From NCBI RefSeq assembly GCF_964340395.1, contig NC_135556.1:11311410-11375409 (forward strand): 64,000 bases of DNA, in the 5' to 3' direction. Shown piece after piece: positions 1 to 13,023 of this stretch. The stretch is from Glandiceps talaboti (Eukaryota; Hemichordata; Enteropneusta; Spengelidae). The notes beneath the pieces are model-generated. The model had not been told where the DNA came from. It saw only the letters and a program-made list of their open reading frames with translations, and searched no databases. Within the stretch, counting starts at the first letter, position 1. Every line of letters starts with the position of its first letter. Both the position numbers and the translations under genes were made by a program.

Positions 1-2790
1 GCAGCAAGCAATACGTACATGTACATCACTGCATGGACACTTGACTAGTTTCCATGGAGTTAAATTCTACATCTGCCTTACGCAACTGTCAAGGTAGATA
101 ATAACACCAGAAACCATTGTATTGTTACCTGCTGAATAGCCAATATGTGTATTGAAAGTGATACATGCATCACTGCATTGGTTTCCATGGTGTTCATATT
201 CAAAACAATGACATGATTTCAAGGCACAAAAGACAAGTCTTCAAAGAAGACACAAATGAAATTAGTGCATAGATGAAATAAATTCACATACTGTGTGTAT
301 TTCCCTTGCCAAGGATTAAAAAAAATTGGTCACTTCAATACCACAGTAGCTTGATTTTTGATAATTGATCTTGAAGGTCAAGGCCAAGGTCAACTGTCAA
401 GGTCTTGCAAGAAACCTTGCACCTGATAATATGGGGGTAGACACTTGAATGGAATCTCCACGTATTATAGTTTTTGAGTTATGCAGTAAATATTTATTTT
501 GAACAACAAATATGGCTGCCATTAGGTCAAAATTGCATTTATCATATAAAACAAAGTGACATACATATGCCCTATATAATAGGTCACCTTTGTGTCAGGT
601 TTGATTGAAACTGAATATTGAATCAATGAATGTCAGAGAAATGATGTATTACAAATGGATGCACGCACGGATGAAGTTAACTGACACACAGACTATTCAT
701 ATTTTTGAATAGTCAAAATAAAACAAGTTGACATCAATATTCTACTGCAAACGGATAATTGCACTAAACTTATCTTGGAAAGAAAAAGATAAGATTGATA
801 GTAGTACATGTACATGGGGAAACACAAACTCTACAGTTCTAAAAGGCTCTTTCTCTTGTGTTGAATTACACACTAATTGCACATAAAGATCAATAAAACT
901 AAAATACAACCTGTATTTACTTGTCCGGGAACGAAAGGATAGATTGAAATGGAATTTACATTTGATCCAACACAGATGGAAATCTGATATAGCTCCATTA
1001 AGATATTTGTTTACAGCGCAAATACTTAGCAAAGGGATGATTAATTTCTATAAAAATTACTGACTGGTAGAAAATAACGAGAATAATAGATTTCCCCCAC
1101 GGTATTTCAATAAATGCATATACGTCTTTTAATATGACAGTAATTGATTTGTGAATAACTCATATTTCAATTACTGTATTTGTTTGAAATTTTGCTAGTT
1201 GCCATGACAACAAGTAATGATTACATTTCTTATTAAACTGGTGGTTTTATTTTAAAAATGGGGGTAAAATCGTCTCCGGTCAGATACTTGACTTGTGTTG
1301 CGTAAGTACCATTAACAGGTTTACTTCTAGCAAGCATTGCTGTCGGTCGGGGGAAATCTGGCAGAGCTGTAATCCACATTAATATGTACGACAGGAAGTG
1401 TTTTTTCCCTGCAAAATTAACTGCTAATGTTCTACTATTTCCTTGTGTTCCTTTGTGTTTCTATCACTCTTTGTTCGCCAGAAATTTAAATTGTAATAAA
1501 AGTCACCAGTTCCCACTTAATTTTTATTTTCTTCGTTTGTGTATGGTCGAGGTTTACCGCCTCTTGTGACAAAGACTGAGAAAAGAAAGCGTGGTTGTGT
1601 TACTAGTCCGTATTTCTTGGTAGAAATGAAACTGAAGTGACAAATTTCACCACTTTGAATCGTTGAAACGCGTTTTATGAATATTTATTTTTTACTTTCT
1701 CTTCTTTCATCACTACAGTGACAATGGTACCTGTAAATATGATTTTACAGTACCAGTTGCAGAACTTGCAAAAGCTTTCAAATCAAATTTCATTTCATTT
1801 ATGCAACAAAGTTGTGAGGACATTGACACTATCCAGAAACTTAAGGTCGCACAAAAAGAATTTAACGATTGGCTTACGTGCGCTGTATGAATACATCGAT
1901 ATTAAACGCAAAGTATGATTTATGGAGTCTTTGAAATGTTCTCATACAAATTATAATTACTTTTGAATTGATGTACTATCTGGCATTAATAAAAACATGT
2001 AACAACTTCAGTTGTATCACAACCAAATGATATATCAACACATAGCGTAACTTCTTTCAACAAAATTTCAAAACTATAGGATATCTAATGTTTTCACGAT
2101 TTGCCCATAAAAGTTACATATTCCTGCAGTGATGGTAACATACTGTGCTTAGTGACGGGTTTAAGATCGAATGGCATAATTTGATTGAGTAAGTGAAAAC
2201 ACTTCATTCTTCCAATGGCTTGTTCTACTTTTATTCAATTTTACTTTTATACTTTTATACAATTATATTATATGAATTCAGTCTTTTACCCTTCATGGTC
2301 TAACATTTATGGGTAAAAGGAGGAATCCTCAAATTTCAAGGCAGCTTTATACTCAGGGGCATTACAGTAATGGTTAGTCATGTTTTGATTATTAGTCGCT
2401 AATAAAATAGTACAGTGGGGACAGCACGAAAAGTGAGAGAAAACTTCGTGTCAGCCCTTTCTGTGCGACAATGCTCACCTATTCTGGCCCTCACTTCCGG
2501 TTCTAAAACAGCGCCCCTAGTGGCCAAATCATGATGTCGTTTATCTTTTCTGATAATTGGAATATGCCGTATTGTAGATCATTTTAAAATGGGAAATAAC
2601 GAATTGATAAAATAAAATATGAATGTATTGATATTCTTTTACAGTGTAGTAGAAACAGTTCGAGATGAAATGCTTACACATGGACTTGATTATTTTTATA
2701 ACTTCAATTATTTACTTTCCAACAGTTAAGCAACTTGATTGATTACCTTCATCCCAACTGTGTGTGCCACCTCGATAATTACTAGACTAT
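1..2790. other. Intergenic/3' flank of PLRG1, no recognised gene
   Basis: I see no convincing coding exon here on either strand; the open frames are short and low in complexity. The last exon of PLRG1 (about 18 codons, expected on the minus strand) should lie here or beyond the left edge, but I could not recognise it. A fragment of a dispersed TIR element lies at about 2391-2580. Confidence 0.6.
2391..2580. repeat. Partial copy of TIR element family M1
   Basis: This is the right-hand half of the element that is complete at 30917-31306. It shares the block reading 'agtcgctaataaaatagta', the 'ggccctcacttccgg' stretch, the 'cccctagtggccaaa' stretch, and the end motif 'ggaatatgccgtattg', which corresponds to the terminal inverted repeat. 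No coding capacity is visible, so it is a non-autonomous DNA-transposon remnant. Confidence 0.6.
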
Positions 2791-2794
2791 CAGT

Positions 2795-3105
2795 TAATAT
2801 TAGTATTATTATGTCTGTTTTTTTATAAATTGCTTTCCTACATTGTGCCTACAGCAATTTACAATTTTTACCCCTGGCACGGATCTAGTGCAGCACAATG
2901 GCCCTTTATACTCCCTCAACTCCCTGGGGAGCATACAATCCATTGCAGCCTCTGTGAGCTCACAGGATTAAAGCATTCACATGGAAACTGCTATCCTACC
3001 AGGTACCCAGTCACACAGCTGGGTTGACTGAAGAATAATTGTGGTTCAGATCTTTCCTGACGACTTTAGCCATTCACTGATTCAGAAACAAATGGTGGTG
3101 ACGAG
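2795..3105 (-). repeat. SINE-like dispersed repeat, minus orientation
   Basis: This is the inverted counterpart of the repeat at 28595-28975. Read on the minus strand, both carry 'ctgaatggctaaag'-like, 'tcaacccagctg', 'acctggtaggata', 'ggattgtatgctcccca' and 'gatccgtgccaggggtaa' blocks in the same order. They end in an A/T-rich tail with ATT triplets. The ATT-rich 3' tail and lack of inverted termini favour a retroposed SINE. The tRNA-like head is clearer in the other copy. Confidence 0.6.
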
Positions 3106-3225
3106 GCATGAACATAAGTTGTCAGTATTAAAACAATTATGCCCCATCGATGTAACCCCACACCAACCCTGTTTCTGCAGTAAAAGTTGAGTACACACAT
3201 TGAAGCAATATCAAAAGGAACTTAC

Positions 3226-6200
3226 CGCACTATCATCTTCTTTGTATATTTTCACTGTCTTGTCAGCTTCTGCTGTGATAAGACGACTACTACTGTGATC
3301 AAACTTACAGGCAAATACTCCAGCCTCACTGTCTAATGAACCTGGTTGTGTTACTGTTTGGATACGTTGAAAATTATACCCAGTTTTCCAGTCCCAGAAA
3401 TACATACTACCATTGTCACCTTGGTGCCAAAAAAAGGGATAAAAATAAAAATAAAAAAAACGTTATATTTCAATATCTTTTAGTCTAAACCTGGTAGTAG
3501 TTCCACACTAGCATAACAAGATTCGCAATCATTCAAAGATATGGTTGAATGTACAAGAAATAATGCAAAGTAACCCTTCCCCTCCCCCTCTCTCTGTTAA
3601 CAGAAAACTAGTCATTCACTCCTACTTGATTTTAGAACACAGATGTGCATCTTTTTTTATCCTGAAGAAGACCTCCCATGGGAGGTCAAAATGTTAGAAA
3701 TAAAGTTTTAACATAAACTGAAGGACTTGTCGACTTTTTATCAAACCCAGTTTTATATAATGCTCAAGTCCATTGCTCCAAATAGGGAACTTGCAATCCA
3801 GACTGAGCATGCTCAGATGCAAAGGACTATGGGATTATATGTGGTAAGCGTAATACCTAATCTGGAGCTACCATTAAAAAACCTCCCACAATAGTCAGGG
3901 TAAACTATGAATTGACAATTCGTGGTTGCAAACAATGTAACAGTATTGTTTACAATACCAATTTATTAGTATTTATTATCACATTTCCTATGATGCAACA
4001 TTCAACATGGCGGGTTTGCAAGTTTCCTATTGGCTCATTATTGTGGTTAGATTGACTGCAGTTTTCACAAAAATCTATTGGCAATCCAAGTTTATTTTGA
4101 ATATTGCTTTAGTTGATCTGACAGTACAGTCCAATGCATGTATAAGTATCATGTTGAACATCACACTGCCTCACAATCTTGTACAAGTTTATAAAAGCCT
4201 TTCCTCTTTGCAAGATGAAAATTTTCTCTGTGTGTTGGCATCTTGTTTTCAGTTGTTCATTACTGATAAAATTGATGTTGTGATCAGAACGATTTCTACT
4301 GACCATCTGTAATGATTGTAATCTGTTTTCAAGATACACACTGACAATACAATACCTACCTCCTGATACCATGACGTTGTCAGAATTCACTCCTAGACAG
4401 TTAACAATTGCATTGTGACCTGGTAAATTCTGCATAAAACTACCATCTGGACACTTCCATTGTTTGATGTTGTCTGGTGAGGCTGATGCAAACATGTATC
4501 TAAAACAAACAAATAGGAAAATCTAATTTACATTACTTGAAAATTTGGAGAGTATTTTTGAAAAAAGTTGTGACTCAAGAAAAATGTATATAGTTAGAGC
4601 AGCTCCCTCTAGAGACACATCTCGATTACTTTTATTTTCACCATCATCTATGCATTTGTATTCTACTTCCTCGTATTAAATTGGCTAAGTGATACTGCTG
4701 TTGGAGATACCCCATTTCAGAAGGTTTTAAAGCTTTTTCCTGTAGTTTCAACTATTGTTGGCCGATTTGCATATTAATGGCCTTTTCTTTGCATAATTTT
4801 TTTTACATCACTGTCAGGAACAACAAGTCAAATATCACATCTCTAAAGTGACTACTTTTCAAATTTCACAATTTTGACAAAGTTTGATGTTATTGACCAC
4901 AAATTCAAACTTATTCTGAGCAATATTAATTTCACTTAGCTGACAGCATCTTTGGGCGATGCTCCATTTCAGACATTGTAGCTGCACATACAGACACATT
5001 GACATCCAGCACATACAGACACATCGACATCCAGAATGATACAGTAGTATCCTTATAACATCACTGAACCTATGTTTTATTTGTGCTAAAAATGATTAAA
5101 AAGTCTAACTCAACAAGAAATTTGAATGTAGCCAATCAACTTACAGTCTTGGATGAATAGCTAATGATCTGATACTCTTCTTGTGATTGGTCAGTGTACA
5201 CCTGGACTTGCCAGCTGCTAAGTCCCACAGTCTTACAGTAGAATCATGGCTGCCACTGATAATCTGCAGATGAGAAAAATATTTGGTAAAAATGTGACTC
5301 AAAAGTGTTTTTGCTGAGGTTTGGGAACCCAAGTGACAGGAAATCTGGTAAAACTTGCCTCCATTTCCATATCTTGTACCGTAAATTCCATGGGGAACCC
5401 ATATCACAGAGTGGAAAATTTAGTAAACTTGCATAGATTTATATACATTGAACCATAATTTTTGGTCGGTAGCCATGGTAACACAGGAGAGAAATCTAGC
5501 AAAATTAGCATAGATTTCCATAACTTGGACCTTAATTTTGGTGGGACCTCAGTAACAGAGGGGGGAAATCCGGTAAAATTTTTGCATAGATTCCCATAAC
5601 TTCTAGTTATACAAAAATAACGTACATGTTGTAACTTTAAATAAGAGACAGTTACATTACAACTAGAAATTCATGATGATGTCAATATAAAATTCTAAAG
5701 AATAAAATAAGTTGTACCTGTGGTTCTGCATTCTGACATTTAACATCTGCCACTGTGTTTGTATGTCCTGCAAGAGTGTGAACACATGCCTTGGTTCGCA
5801 TATCCCACACACGTACAGTGGAATCTCTAGAACTGGTACACAGTACGTCGATGGTTGGGTGAAGATCTAAGGCATAGCAGGCACTCAAATGACCATGGTA
5901 GTGACGAATAACCTACACAAATAACAGTATTGAAGGTATGTCATGCAATGAAATCAATAATCTGGTGAGTAATTGTGAGCTAAATTGGCTGGAATGTCCA
6001 ATAATAAATTTTACGTGCAACTTTCATTAAGGATTTACTATTACTGTTCCATCACTTTCTATACTTCTCAGAGTGTAAGACCTGTCAGTTTTGATCAGCA
6101 CAACTACAGCATAGAGTAATCGTACATATGGATGCAACAACATTTTATTGTAGAACAGTAACCACACAGTCTGTCATTTGTGGAAAAGGATGACCTTTTA

Positions 6201-9200
6201 ATCTAGGTGAAAGTAAGCAGTATATAAAACCAACATTATTGTGTATATGTAAGTGTTGTCAGAGGGCACCCCCACATGAGGAGAAATGACATGGCAGTAC
6301 AAGAAACAGTCAACAAAATGTGGTTACAAAAACTCCACGAGTTACTGAAAATTAAGTGATCTGAAGCATACATTGTACTTTAGCAGAATATTTTGACTTG
6401 GCAAAATGGCAGCAACTTTTGCTGTGAAACCGTGGGTAATGATGATTTTCTCAAGAAGACAATAGTATTCAGCCATCACAAATCTCATATCTGGTCCAAA
6501 AATTGCCTCTGCACCCCAAGTGAGTATGCCACCATTCAGCACCCCTAGTGGCCAAACTATACAATCTTTTGTTTTTCAGATAACTGGAATATAGTGTATT
6601 ACAAAGTTACCTTGTTTTGTTCTAAGTCCCAACATTTCACTTGTTTGTCTTCACCACAGGAGAATAAGTAAGGTTGTCTTGAACTCACAGCTAGTCCTCT
6701 GACAGTACTGACATGACCTGTCAAAGATAACTTCAATTTACCACTGGCTAAATCCCATATTTTGATAGTTCTATCGGCTGACCCCGTACAGAACCACTGG
6801 TTGCCTGGTTCTACAGCTATACATCGTACCCAACCAATGTGACCACTGATGACTCTGTATAACTGCCATGGAGGATGCCATTGAGGCTTTGGCATTGTTG
6901 GTGCTTTTAGTGAAGCTAATGCACTGGATTGTTTGGTACCAGACACTGATACAAGTGCCTGCAAGAAAACAACAAAACAGATTCAGATTTTTACAAATTG
7001 CATTTGGTGAATTTCATGAATAGTTTGCTTCACTTAACCCTTTCACCACCGATTCCTGCTATTGTGGGAATGCGCAAGCGGTAAATACATCTCATTCTGA
7101 GAAGTGATGACTACTCTGGATTACCATCTATGCCACAAAGTTGTACATATTCAAACAGAAAATATGGTATTTATGCCCTGAGTTATGACAACACTTTTCT
7201 ATATCATTATGTTAGTTCTCCAGTGCTCCAAATATGAGACAATGTATTCAGGATTACCATTATTTTCTACATTTTTTCTCTCTCTCTCTAAAATTAAACT
7301 TGTGTAGCTTTAATTATATTACTCTCCAATATTTCTTTTCATTCACTCGGAAAACATCTGTGACTTATGTCACTCATATTTTCCTTGGCTAACCGGAGAA
7401 AAATATTGGGGAATAGTATTTAATCAATAAAAATTATAAATAAAAACAAAAACAATATTTTGTGTACAGATGTTAGTTTGTTTTGCTTATGCACGCGCAC
7501 ACACACACACACACACACAACAAGAAAATGGTCAGCTTTAGCAGTTTTCCTGACAGATTTTTGCTTTCATTCTTGTCTTGTGATGTTTTGTCTTGTACAC
7601 TATTACTTACCCTTGATGTCTCTGTTGTTGCTGATGCTTGCTGTCTAATTTCTCCAACACTTGTTGGTGGCCTTGAAATTCTGAAAGAAACAGAGAATGT
7701 AAAACTATGACAACACTTGTGACTACCATAACACAGAATATGTCACCCTTGACTAGTATACATGCATGAATGCCATAATGCCTGTAGTTGTTCTGTAGTA
7801 TCGCAACAGACAAAATACATTTAAAATATGCTATATTCTGGTTATCAATGTTCCAGCCAATGGGAGGTAATCATTCCAAGAGGGCAATGGGCAGGTAATC
7901 ATTGCAAGAGGGCACCCCAGATTTGGTAACTTGAGGGCTAAAGTTTTGTCATGGCAACTGATCATATGATAAATGCACGAAGCAGTGAATACAATGTGTG
8001 TGTCAGAGCAGAAGTAGTTTGTCTACTGGTAGTTGCTAATAAAACAGTACAGAGAGAAGAACATGGTAACTGAGTGGTAGCTTTGTGTATATTGGCTTTA
8101 TGTTACAATACTCAACTCTTCTGACCCTCACTTCTGGCACCAAACCAACTTGCAAACAGTGCTCCTCGTGGCCAAACCCTGAAATCATTTATCTTTCTGA
8201 TTTCATGAAATATGACAAATTTTAACGGTCTATAAATAGTATGTATAGAAAATGTTATCATGTAAAATAGTAGCCCATCCTCCAATGTTTCTACCAATCT
8301 GAAAGTATTGTAATTGTAGTTGGGCATTATCTTTTAGAGTGTGCAAAGTTATGTTAGAAATTCATCAGTGGCCACTAACAGTAGCAATGAATTTATGGAG
8401 CAAATATGACACTACCTGAAACATTGCAGAGGATGTGGTGTCACTGAAAAGGAGTACACTCAGGCTTTCCTCTATGAAGTTTAAGAAATGTGTTAAAACA
8501 TCTTTTCGTACTTTTCGTAAATTGCTGTTGCCAAACATCTTTTACTTAAATGGGATTTGAATATACTTACTGTTGTGACTGAGTGTCTGTGCGTGACATG
8601 ATGCCATCTTGGAGTCCTTGGTTGCTATATGTAAGATTAGCTACATCTGGTCAAAGAAAAACACAAATCACAAAGTTTTATCAATATTGTATTAACATCT
8701 GTCTTTGGAGAAATTAAAGTTTCAAATTATTTACATAAAAGTCGTACATGAAAGTACCAAAAACCTCTATAAGTAGATTCAGTTCTTAACAAGTGCAGAA
8801 CTAGTACTACTATACACTTTATCTACTTCTCATGCCAAATACACACTGGAGAGGGTGTACATGGGCCCTGTGTTGAATATTTACGAAAAACAAAGGAAAG
8901 TACTGGGTCCTTGTTTGCACGAGGGCGCTCATGCAGATAAGTACGGTACATGTATGTTATGAATCTTGACTTTAATGATACATATCAGAAAATATCTTGA
9001 AAGTTAAACTCAATGCTTAACCACAAGAACACAGTACTAGTCATGCTAGTGATAGTTCCATGTTACACTGCATCCAGCACATGCATACATATAACATTTC
9101 AAGGTTTTCAGAAATTGGCCCAAAAGAGCCATTGTGTAGCATTTGAATACTAGACAGCAAGGCGAACAAGGAGTTCAACCCCATGGGTACTGAGACAATT

Positions 9201-11683
9201 TAGTTGAGTGTGTTTTAGATTGTGTTTCCAAACATACTGAACAAAGTGTGATCATCGAGTCATATACGTGTAACATTATTTTGTAATGTAGACACAATGT
9301 TTTCATACTTACGTTGAGTCTGTCCTGTATGTTGTACTTGTGGCCGATGTGTCTCCTTTGGTATTGGTAAATGCATAACTGGTCCATACTCATCACGTGC
9401 TTTGCAGGCCAGTTTGAGTTTTTCACTGAAGTGAATATAAAAATTAAATTACATAACTGTAACATATGAAATATTTTGCTTGCTTTTAAAGAAAGTTACA
9501 ACAACAAAAATAAACAAACTGCCTCACACAATGTGACTGTCATGAGTGATGACTCTCTTAAATGCATATACAGTTTTCTTTTCATGTTATTTTGATTCAG
9601 GTCACTTTTGTCTAGACTGTAATGACGTTATTAGTCCGGGAGATTAGACCACACCCACAACGGCTGATCTGTCAGTCTAACTTCTGTTCATCCATTTGGC
9701 CAGAGAACATTTGTTGGCAAAGGCCTTTCTGATTAAGTATGAAAATGTAGTTGGTCAGATGAAAAATCAAATGCAAGAGAGGCAACGATTTTGCTAAGCT
9801 TGGGGAAAACAGTAACAGATAAGAGGAAAGGGGTAAAAGTTGCCTAGTTTCATATACAATCTACCACAATTTTGTATGGGGACCCAGTAAAATTACTTGG
9901 GAACCCTGGTACCTTTTACCTGTTTGCCTCAAACTGTGAGAAGAACCAAGGGACACACATAGAAAGTGTAAAACACAGTACATAAAGGGATCTCTTTTAC
10001 TTTGACCAGATTCAATTTCAAGAGAACAATAAACTAATATAGAATAGTTTAGCAGTTAGATTTTCTGACAACTGACATTTGAAGCATATTTTTTTTTCTT
10101 CGTTTTATCAATCTTCTTACCTCACTTTGGTTTATTTTGTTTTGTTTGTTCCTGTACACTCGTCTTTTTTTAGTAGTGTATGTATTTTAATTTTTTTTTC
10201 TGCTTCTCCTAACAATTTTAGTGAACCCCTGATACAAAAGGGATGCAATAAATAAATAAATGAATATATAATAAAATAAATACATTTACCTCAAATAGCA
10301 TGCATTCACTGATTCAGTACGTTACTTGGTACTGCTTGCAGACAGTGTATGGGACGCGATACGGACAATGTCACTCAAGAGAGGGACAATGTCAGAATCG
10401 AGTCCCGACTGCAAGTAGGACTACATACTTGACGATGAAAACCATACTCACCAACATGATGCTATTTTTCGTGGTGACGGATCAACTCGTCCCAATTTCA
10501 ACTCGTCCCATTTCAACTCGTCCCACTCAACTCGTCCAATTTTCAACTCGCCCCAATTTCAACTCACCCCATTTTCAACTCGCCCCAACTCTTTGCAATA
10601 TAATTTACCTGTGCATATATGAAATCGAAGCTAGTAGTACTCAGTTTGGAGGGTCTGTGGTATCTCGTATTCCACTAATGAAGTACCACTTGCGCTGTAA
10701 ACACATACTACAATACTTAGTTGCGTTATCTAGGGAGAGGAGACACGTCTCCAAAACCCGTACGCGCGGAAGTCGTAAGCGTGTCAGTCACTAATATTCT
10801 CCCTGGTTATTATCATTATTATTTCTTATTTGGGTTGTAAACATTAAGTCCTAATGTGAAAAGTGATATTCCATGACTGAGGAAATTTAAAGTTGTTGTG
10901 CTAGTATAAGTTCTAGATCTACCAAACACTTAGCCAAAACCCACACCACTTTCTGCTACGAAATGTTACATTTGCTACGCTTCGACTGGCTACGTAGGTA
11001 AAATCATGTAAATGTTTCGGTCTCCGTACTTCGAGTCCATGTATCGTTTAGATTTATAAACGTTTACTAGTGTTGTTGGGGCGAGTTGAAAATGGGACGA
11101 GTTAAAAATGGAGCGAGTTGAAAATGGGGCGAGTTGAAATTGGGGCGAGTTGAAATGGGACGAGTTGAAAATGGGACGAAGTGAATCGCAATCATTTTTC
11201 GTAAATCAACCTTACTTGTAACGCAAAATCTGAGGCAAAATTAGCTAGAATATTGAACGATGAATAATCTTGCAACATTAGCTACTTGTGGGCTCTCCTT
11301 GGAGTCAGTATAATTACTCCAAGGGCTATCTATATTAGTGTCACCACTTCACTTGCACAACATACCACTCTTTACGTAGACTGTGAACGAACATACACAC
11401 AATATTCATCGATCAATACTTACGATCCTTGGTCTTGCTGGGGTGGATCAACGTTGTCTGATACGAACATGTCATGCGACCTCTTCAAAGATCGGAACAC
11501 CAACGTATGCACGGAGTGTTTCTGTACCTCCTGAAAGCAAAAATAGAAACCAGTCATTCCTGATTCAACGTCTGTACAACGTTTGGATACTACTAGTACT
11601 AGTAATACAATGAGAGAAACACACATGCCATGCTATTTGTTTACATTCGATGCGTGTACATCGTATGCGTTCCTCACCTCCAT
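3226..11683 (-). CDS. PLRG1: Pleiotropic regulator 1 (PLRG1/Prp46), spliceosomal WD40 protein
   Basis: Core subunit of the Prp19-CDC5L (NTC) complex, which acts in spliceosome activation in the nucleus. Minus-strand coding exons: 11678-11683 (Met-Glu only), 11424-11530, 9313-9425, 8571-8646, 7611-7680, 6611-6958, 5718-5912, 5145-5263, 4360-4499 and 3226-3419. Every junction is GT-AG and in frame, giving 456 codons. The N-terminus [18 protein letters not shown] is near-identical to vertebrate PLRG1. The linker ends in [13 protein letters not shown], and seven WD40 blades begin near residue 158 ([18 protein letters not shown], then [60 protein letters not shown]). The last placed exon ends EDDSA at a clean GT donor; human PLRG1 continues with about 18 residues ending in a basic tail, and that exon was not found. 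Introns hold several transposon remnants. Start: the first ATG of the conserved N-terminus. Confidence 0.97.
5285..5600. repeat. Degenerate ~75-bp tandem repeat in PLRG1 introns 7-8
   Basis: The motif 'cataacttggaccttaattttggt / gcatagatttccat' recurs about four times with drift, each time with a version of 'aaatctagcaaaattagca'. The array lies mostly in intron 7 (5264-5717). A related stretch occurs at about 9785-9930 in intron 2. Confidence 0.45.
6480..6605. repeat. M1 element fragment abutting a PLRG1 splice donor
   Basis: It shares 'cccctagtggccaaac', a 'tttttcagataactggaata' equivalent and the terminal 'gtgtatta' end with the M1 family. The fragment ends about 5 bases from the donor side of the 6611-6958 exon, so the intron side of that splice site is transposon-derived. 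Confidence 0.5.
7495..7519. repeat. (AC)n microsatellite
   Basis: An uninterrupted AC dinucleotide run within PLRG1 intron 5. Confidence 0.9.
7829..8221. repeat. M1 TIR element, near-complete copy in PLRG1 intron 4
   Basis: It is collinear with the complete copy at 30917-31306: an 'atatgctatattctggttat' left end, 'ggtaatcattccaagagggc' (with a local duplication), a 'gtagttgctaataaaacagta' block, 'ctgaccctcacttctgg', 'gctcctcgtggccaaaccc', and a decayed right end. No open frame for a transposase is visible. Confidence 0.6.
10473..11193. mobile_element. Non-autonomous TIR element with inverted minisatellite arms
   Basis: The left arm (about 10473-10600) is a tandem array of a 15-18-bp unit of the form TCAACTCGTCCCAATT. 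The right arm (about 11076-11193) is the same array in reverse complement (GGGACGAGTTGAAAATG). The two ends match each other imperfectly as inverted repeats (ggtgacggatcaactcgtcc against the complement of the right end). A 9-bp direct repeat, ATTTTTCGT, flanks both sides (10464-10472 and 11194-11202), as expected of a target-site duplication. Long TIRs with a 9-bp duplication would fit a Mutator-like element, but no transposase is present. It lies in PLRG1 intron 2. Confidence 0.65.
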
Positions 11684-12575
11684 TTTGTAAATCCAAGACG
11701 TTCTTCAAAAGATCAGATTATTTAAAGTGTGCTGAATAATTATCTTTCGCCTCAGTAATAAGATATAGCGTAATAAACGAGTAAAATAGTCACACAACAA
11801 AGTTGATGGAGAGCGCCATCTTTGAATCTCTATAGCATGGCGGTCACAAAATCAGATTCACATTCTTCCCGGCGTTTGAATCGAGTGCAATGAAACACTG
11901 ATCACATTGTTGAGAAACAAACACGGATGCAAAAGTTGTAGACATTCCATATTAAACTACATGTACCTATAAAGTACACGATTCACTGAAATCTCTGGTT
12001 AATAATTTAAAAGATAGATGGAGGTAAAATTACCGTGTATACAAAGACGGTGACCATACATGAAAACCCAATACTAGTGAAAAATACCAAAGACACATTA
12101 AAGATCTTAAAAGTATAGGAAAAGGCAACATTTTTAAAGGCAATATATACCTTTTCGCATAAATTTGCTGAGTTTGATTTAGAAATATGGCATTTCACCT
12201 ATCTTATCACATTTTCTTACAAGAGAACATTGATATTAAACCTGTAACAGGTTTTAATAATTTATTATTCACGAATTTCAAATCCATGGGTATCCATATA
12301 TTATGTTTTGTAAAATTTACCATAGCATTTTCAAATAAAAAAAAAGTTACTTTGAAAATATATGTATTTAGATACGTTTGATTAAATGTTGATATAATCT
12401 GAGCATAGCAATAATACTGTCTACTACTTGGGCGGGGAGGGTGGATTTTGGTCAGAAAGTAGCTTTGAACTAATCAGGTAGTGAGCTGAGATATAACGTC
12501 AATATAAAATCTGAGGAAAATGAAGTATTCACCTATTTTTGCCGTCGGATTAATATTTTTTAATCCTTTCTCAAA

Positions 12576-12616
12576 TTCGCTATTCGCTATTCGCTATTCG
12601 CTATTCGCTATTCGCT
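12576..12616. repeat. Five-copy 8-bp tandem repeat
   Basis: TTCGCTAT repeated about five times head to tail, between the PLRG1 and kinesin promoters. Confidence 0.9.
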
Positions 12617-12900
12617 TCATGTATAATGTATTTCCACCGCATATGGTGCTGAATGGGATGCTGAATCTGATTATTGTTTCATTTAACGTTCGTTCATTCA
12701 AGCTCGCACTCAGTAATGAAATGAAAGATATAAATATAGTTTGAAAATTTTCAACTCGTTGGCATTCAATATTTTTAAATGATATAAAAACATTATTGAA
12801 CTTAGATGTATATCCAGATGAATGATTCTTTTGATTCTAACACTTCTTCAGGCCACCTATCTCTAAAGTGTCTGGAACGAGGGCAAACGTCATCGTCCTA

Positions 12901-12908
12901 TGACGTCA
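12901..12908. promoter_or_regulatory. CRE-type palindrome TGACGTCA
   Basis: A perfect 8-bp CREB/ATF consensus, 116 bp upstream of the kinesin ATG. Seen directly; binding is inferred. Confidence 0.5.
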
Positions 12909-13023
12909 GTTACTAAGATTCAATCAAGTTCCTTGTAAATATCCCACTGGGTCTTTTCAACCTGTTGATTGTCTGAAATACTGAAATCGAGATCTCTGAA
13001 AAGACACTTTAGAACGTTGCAGC

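Larger units (their letters stand above)
11684..13023. promoter_or_regulatory. Head-to-head intergenic region between PLRG1 and the kinesin gene
   Basis: About 1.3 kb separates the two start codons, which point away from each other, so this region must carry both promoters. It contains a palindromic TGACGTCA at 12901-12908 (CREB/ATF site), about 120 bp before the kinesin ATG. An AAGATGGCGC motif (YY1-like, minus strand, 11813-11822) lies about 130 bp before the PLRG1 ATG. No TATA box is obvious at either. Promoter function is inferred from position. Confidence 0.5.

Noticed and set aside
742-1032. Minus-strand frame considered for the last PLRG1 exon
   Set aside because: It contains no match to the conserved WKPEI-KRKRF tail; the resemblance of a short Lys/Glu stretch is not enough.
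3660-3720. Motif 'gaagacctcccatgggaggt' with following 'gttagaaataaagtttt'
   Set aside because: Looks like a retroelement 3' end seen in many animal genomes and has a small palindrome, but one short copy is too little to name a family.
10300-10794. A 164-codon plus-strand open frame
   Set aside because: It runs through the tandem TCAACTCGTCC units and ends in non-conserved sequence; no domain is recognisable and the frame is a product of the repeat inside PLRG1 intron 2.
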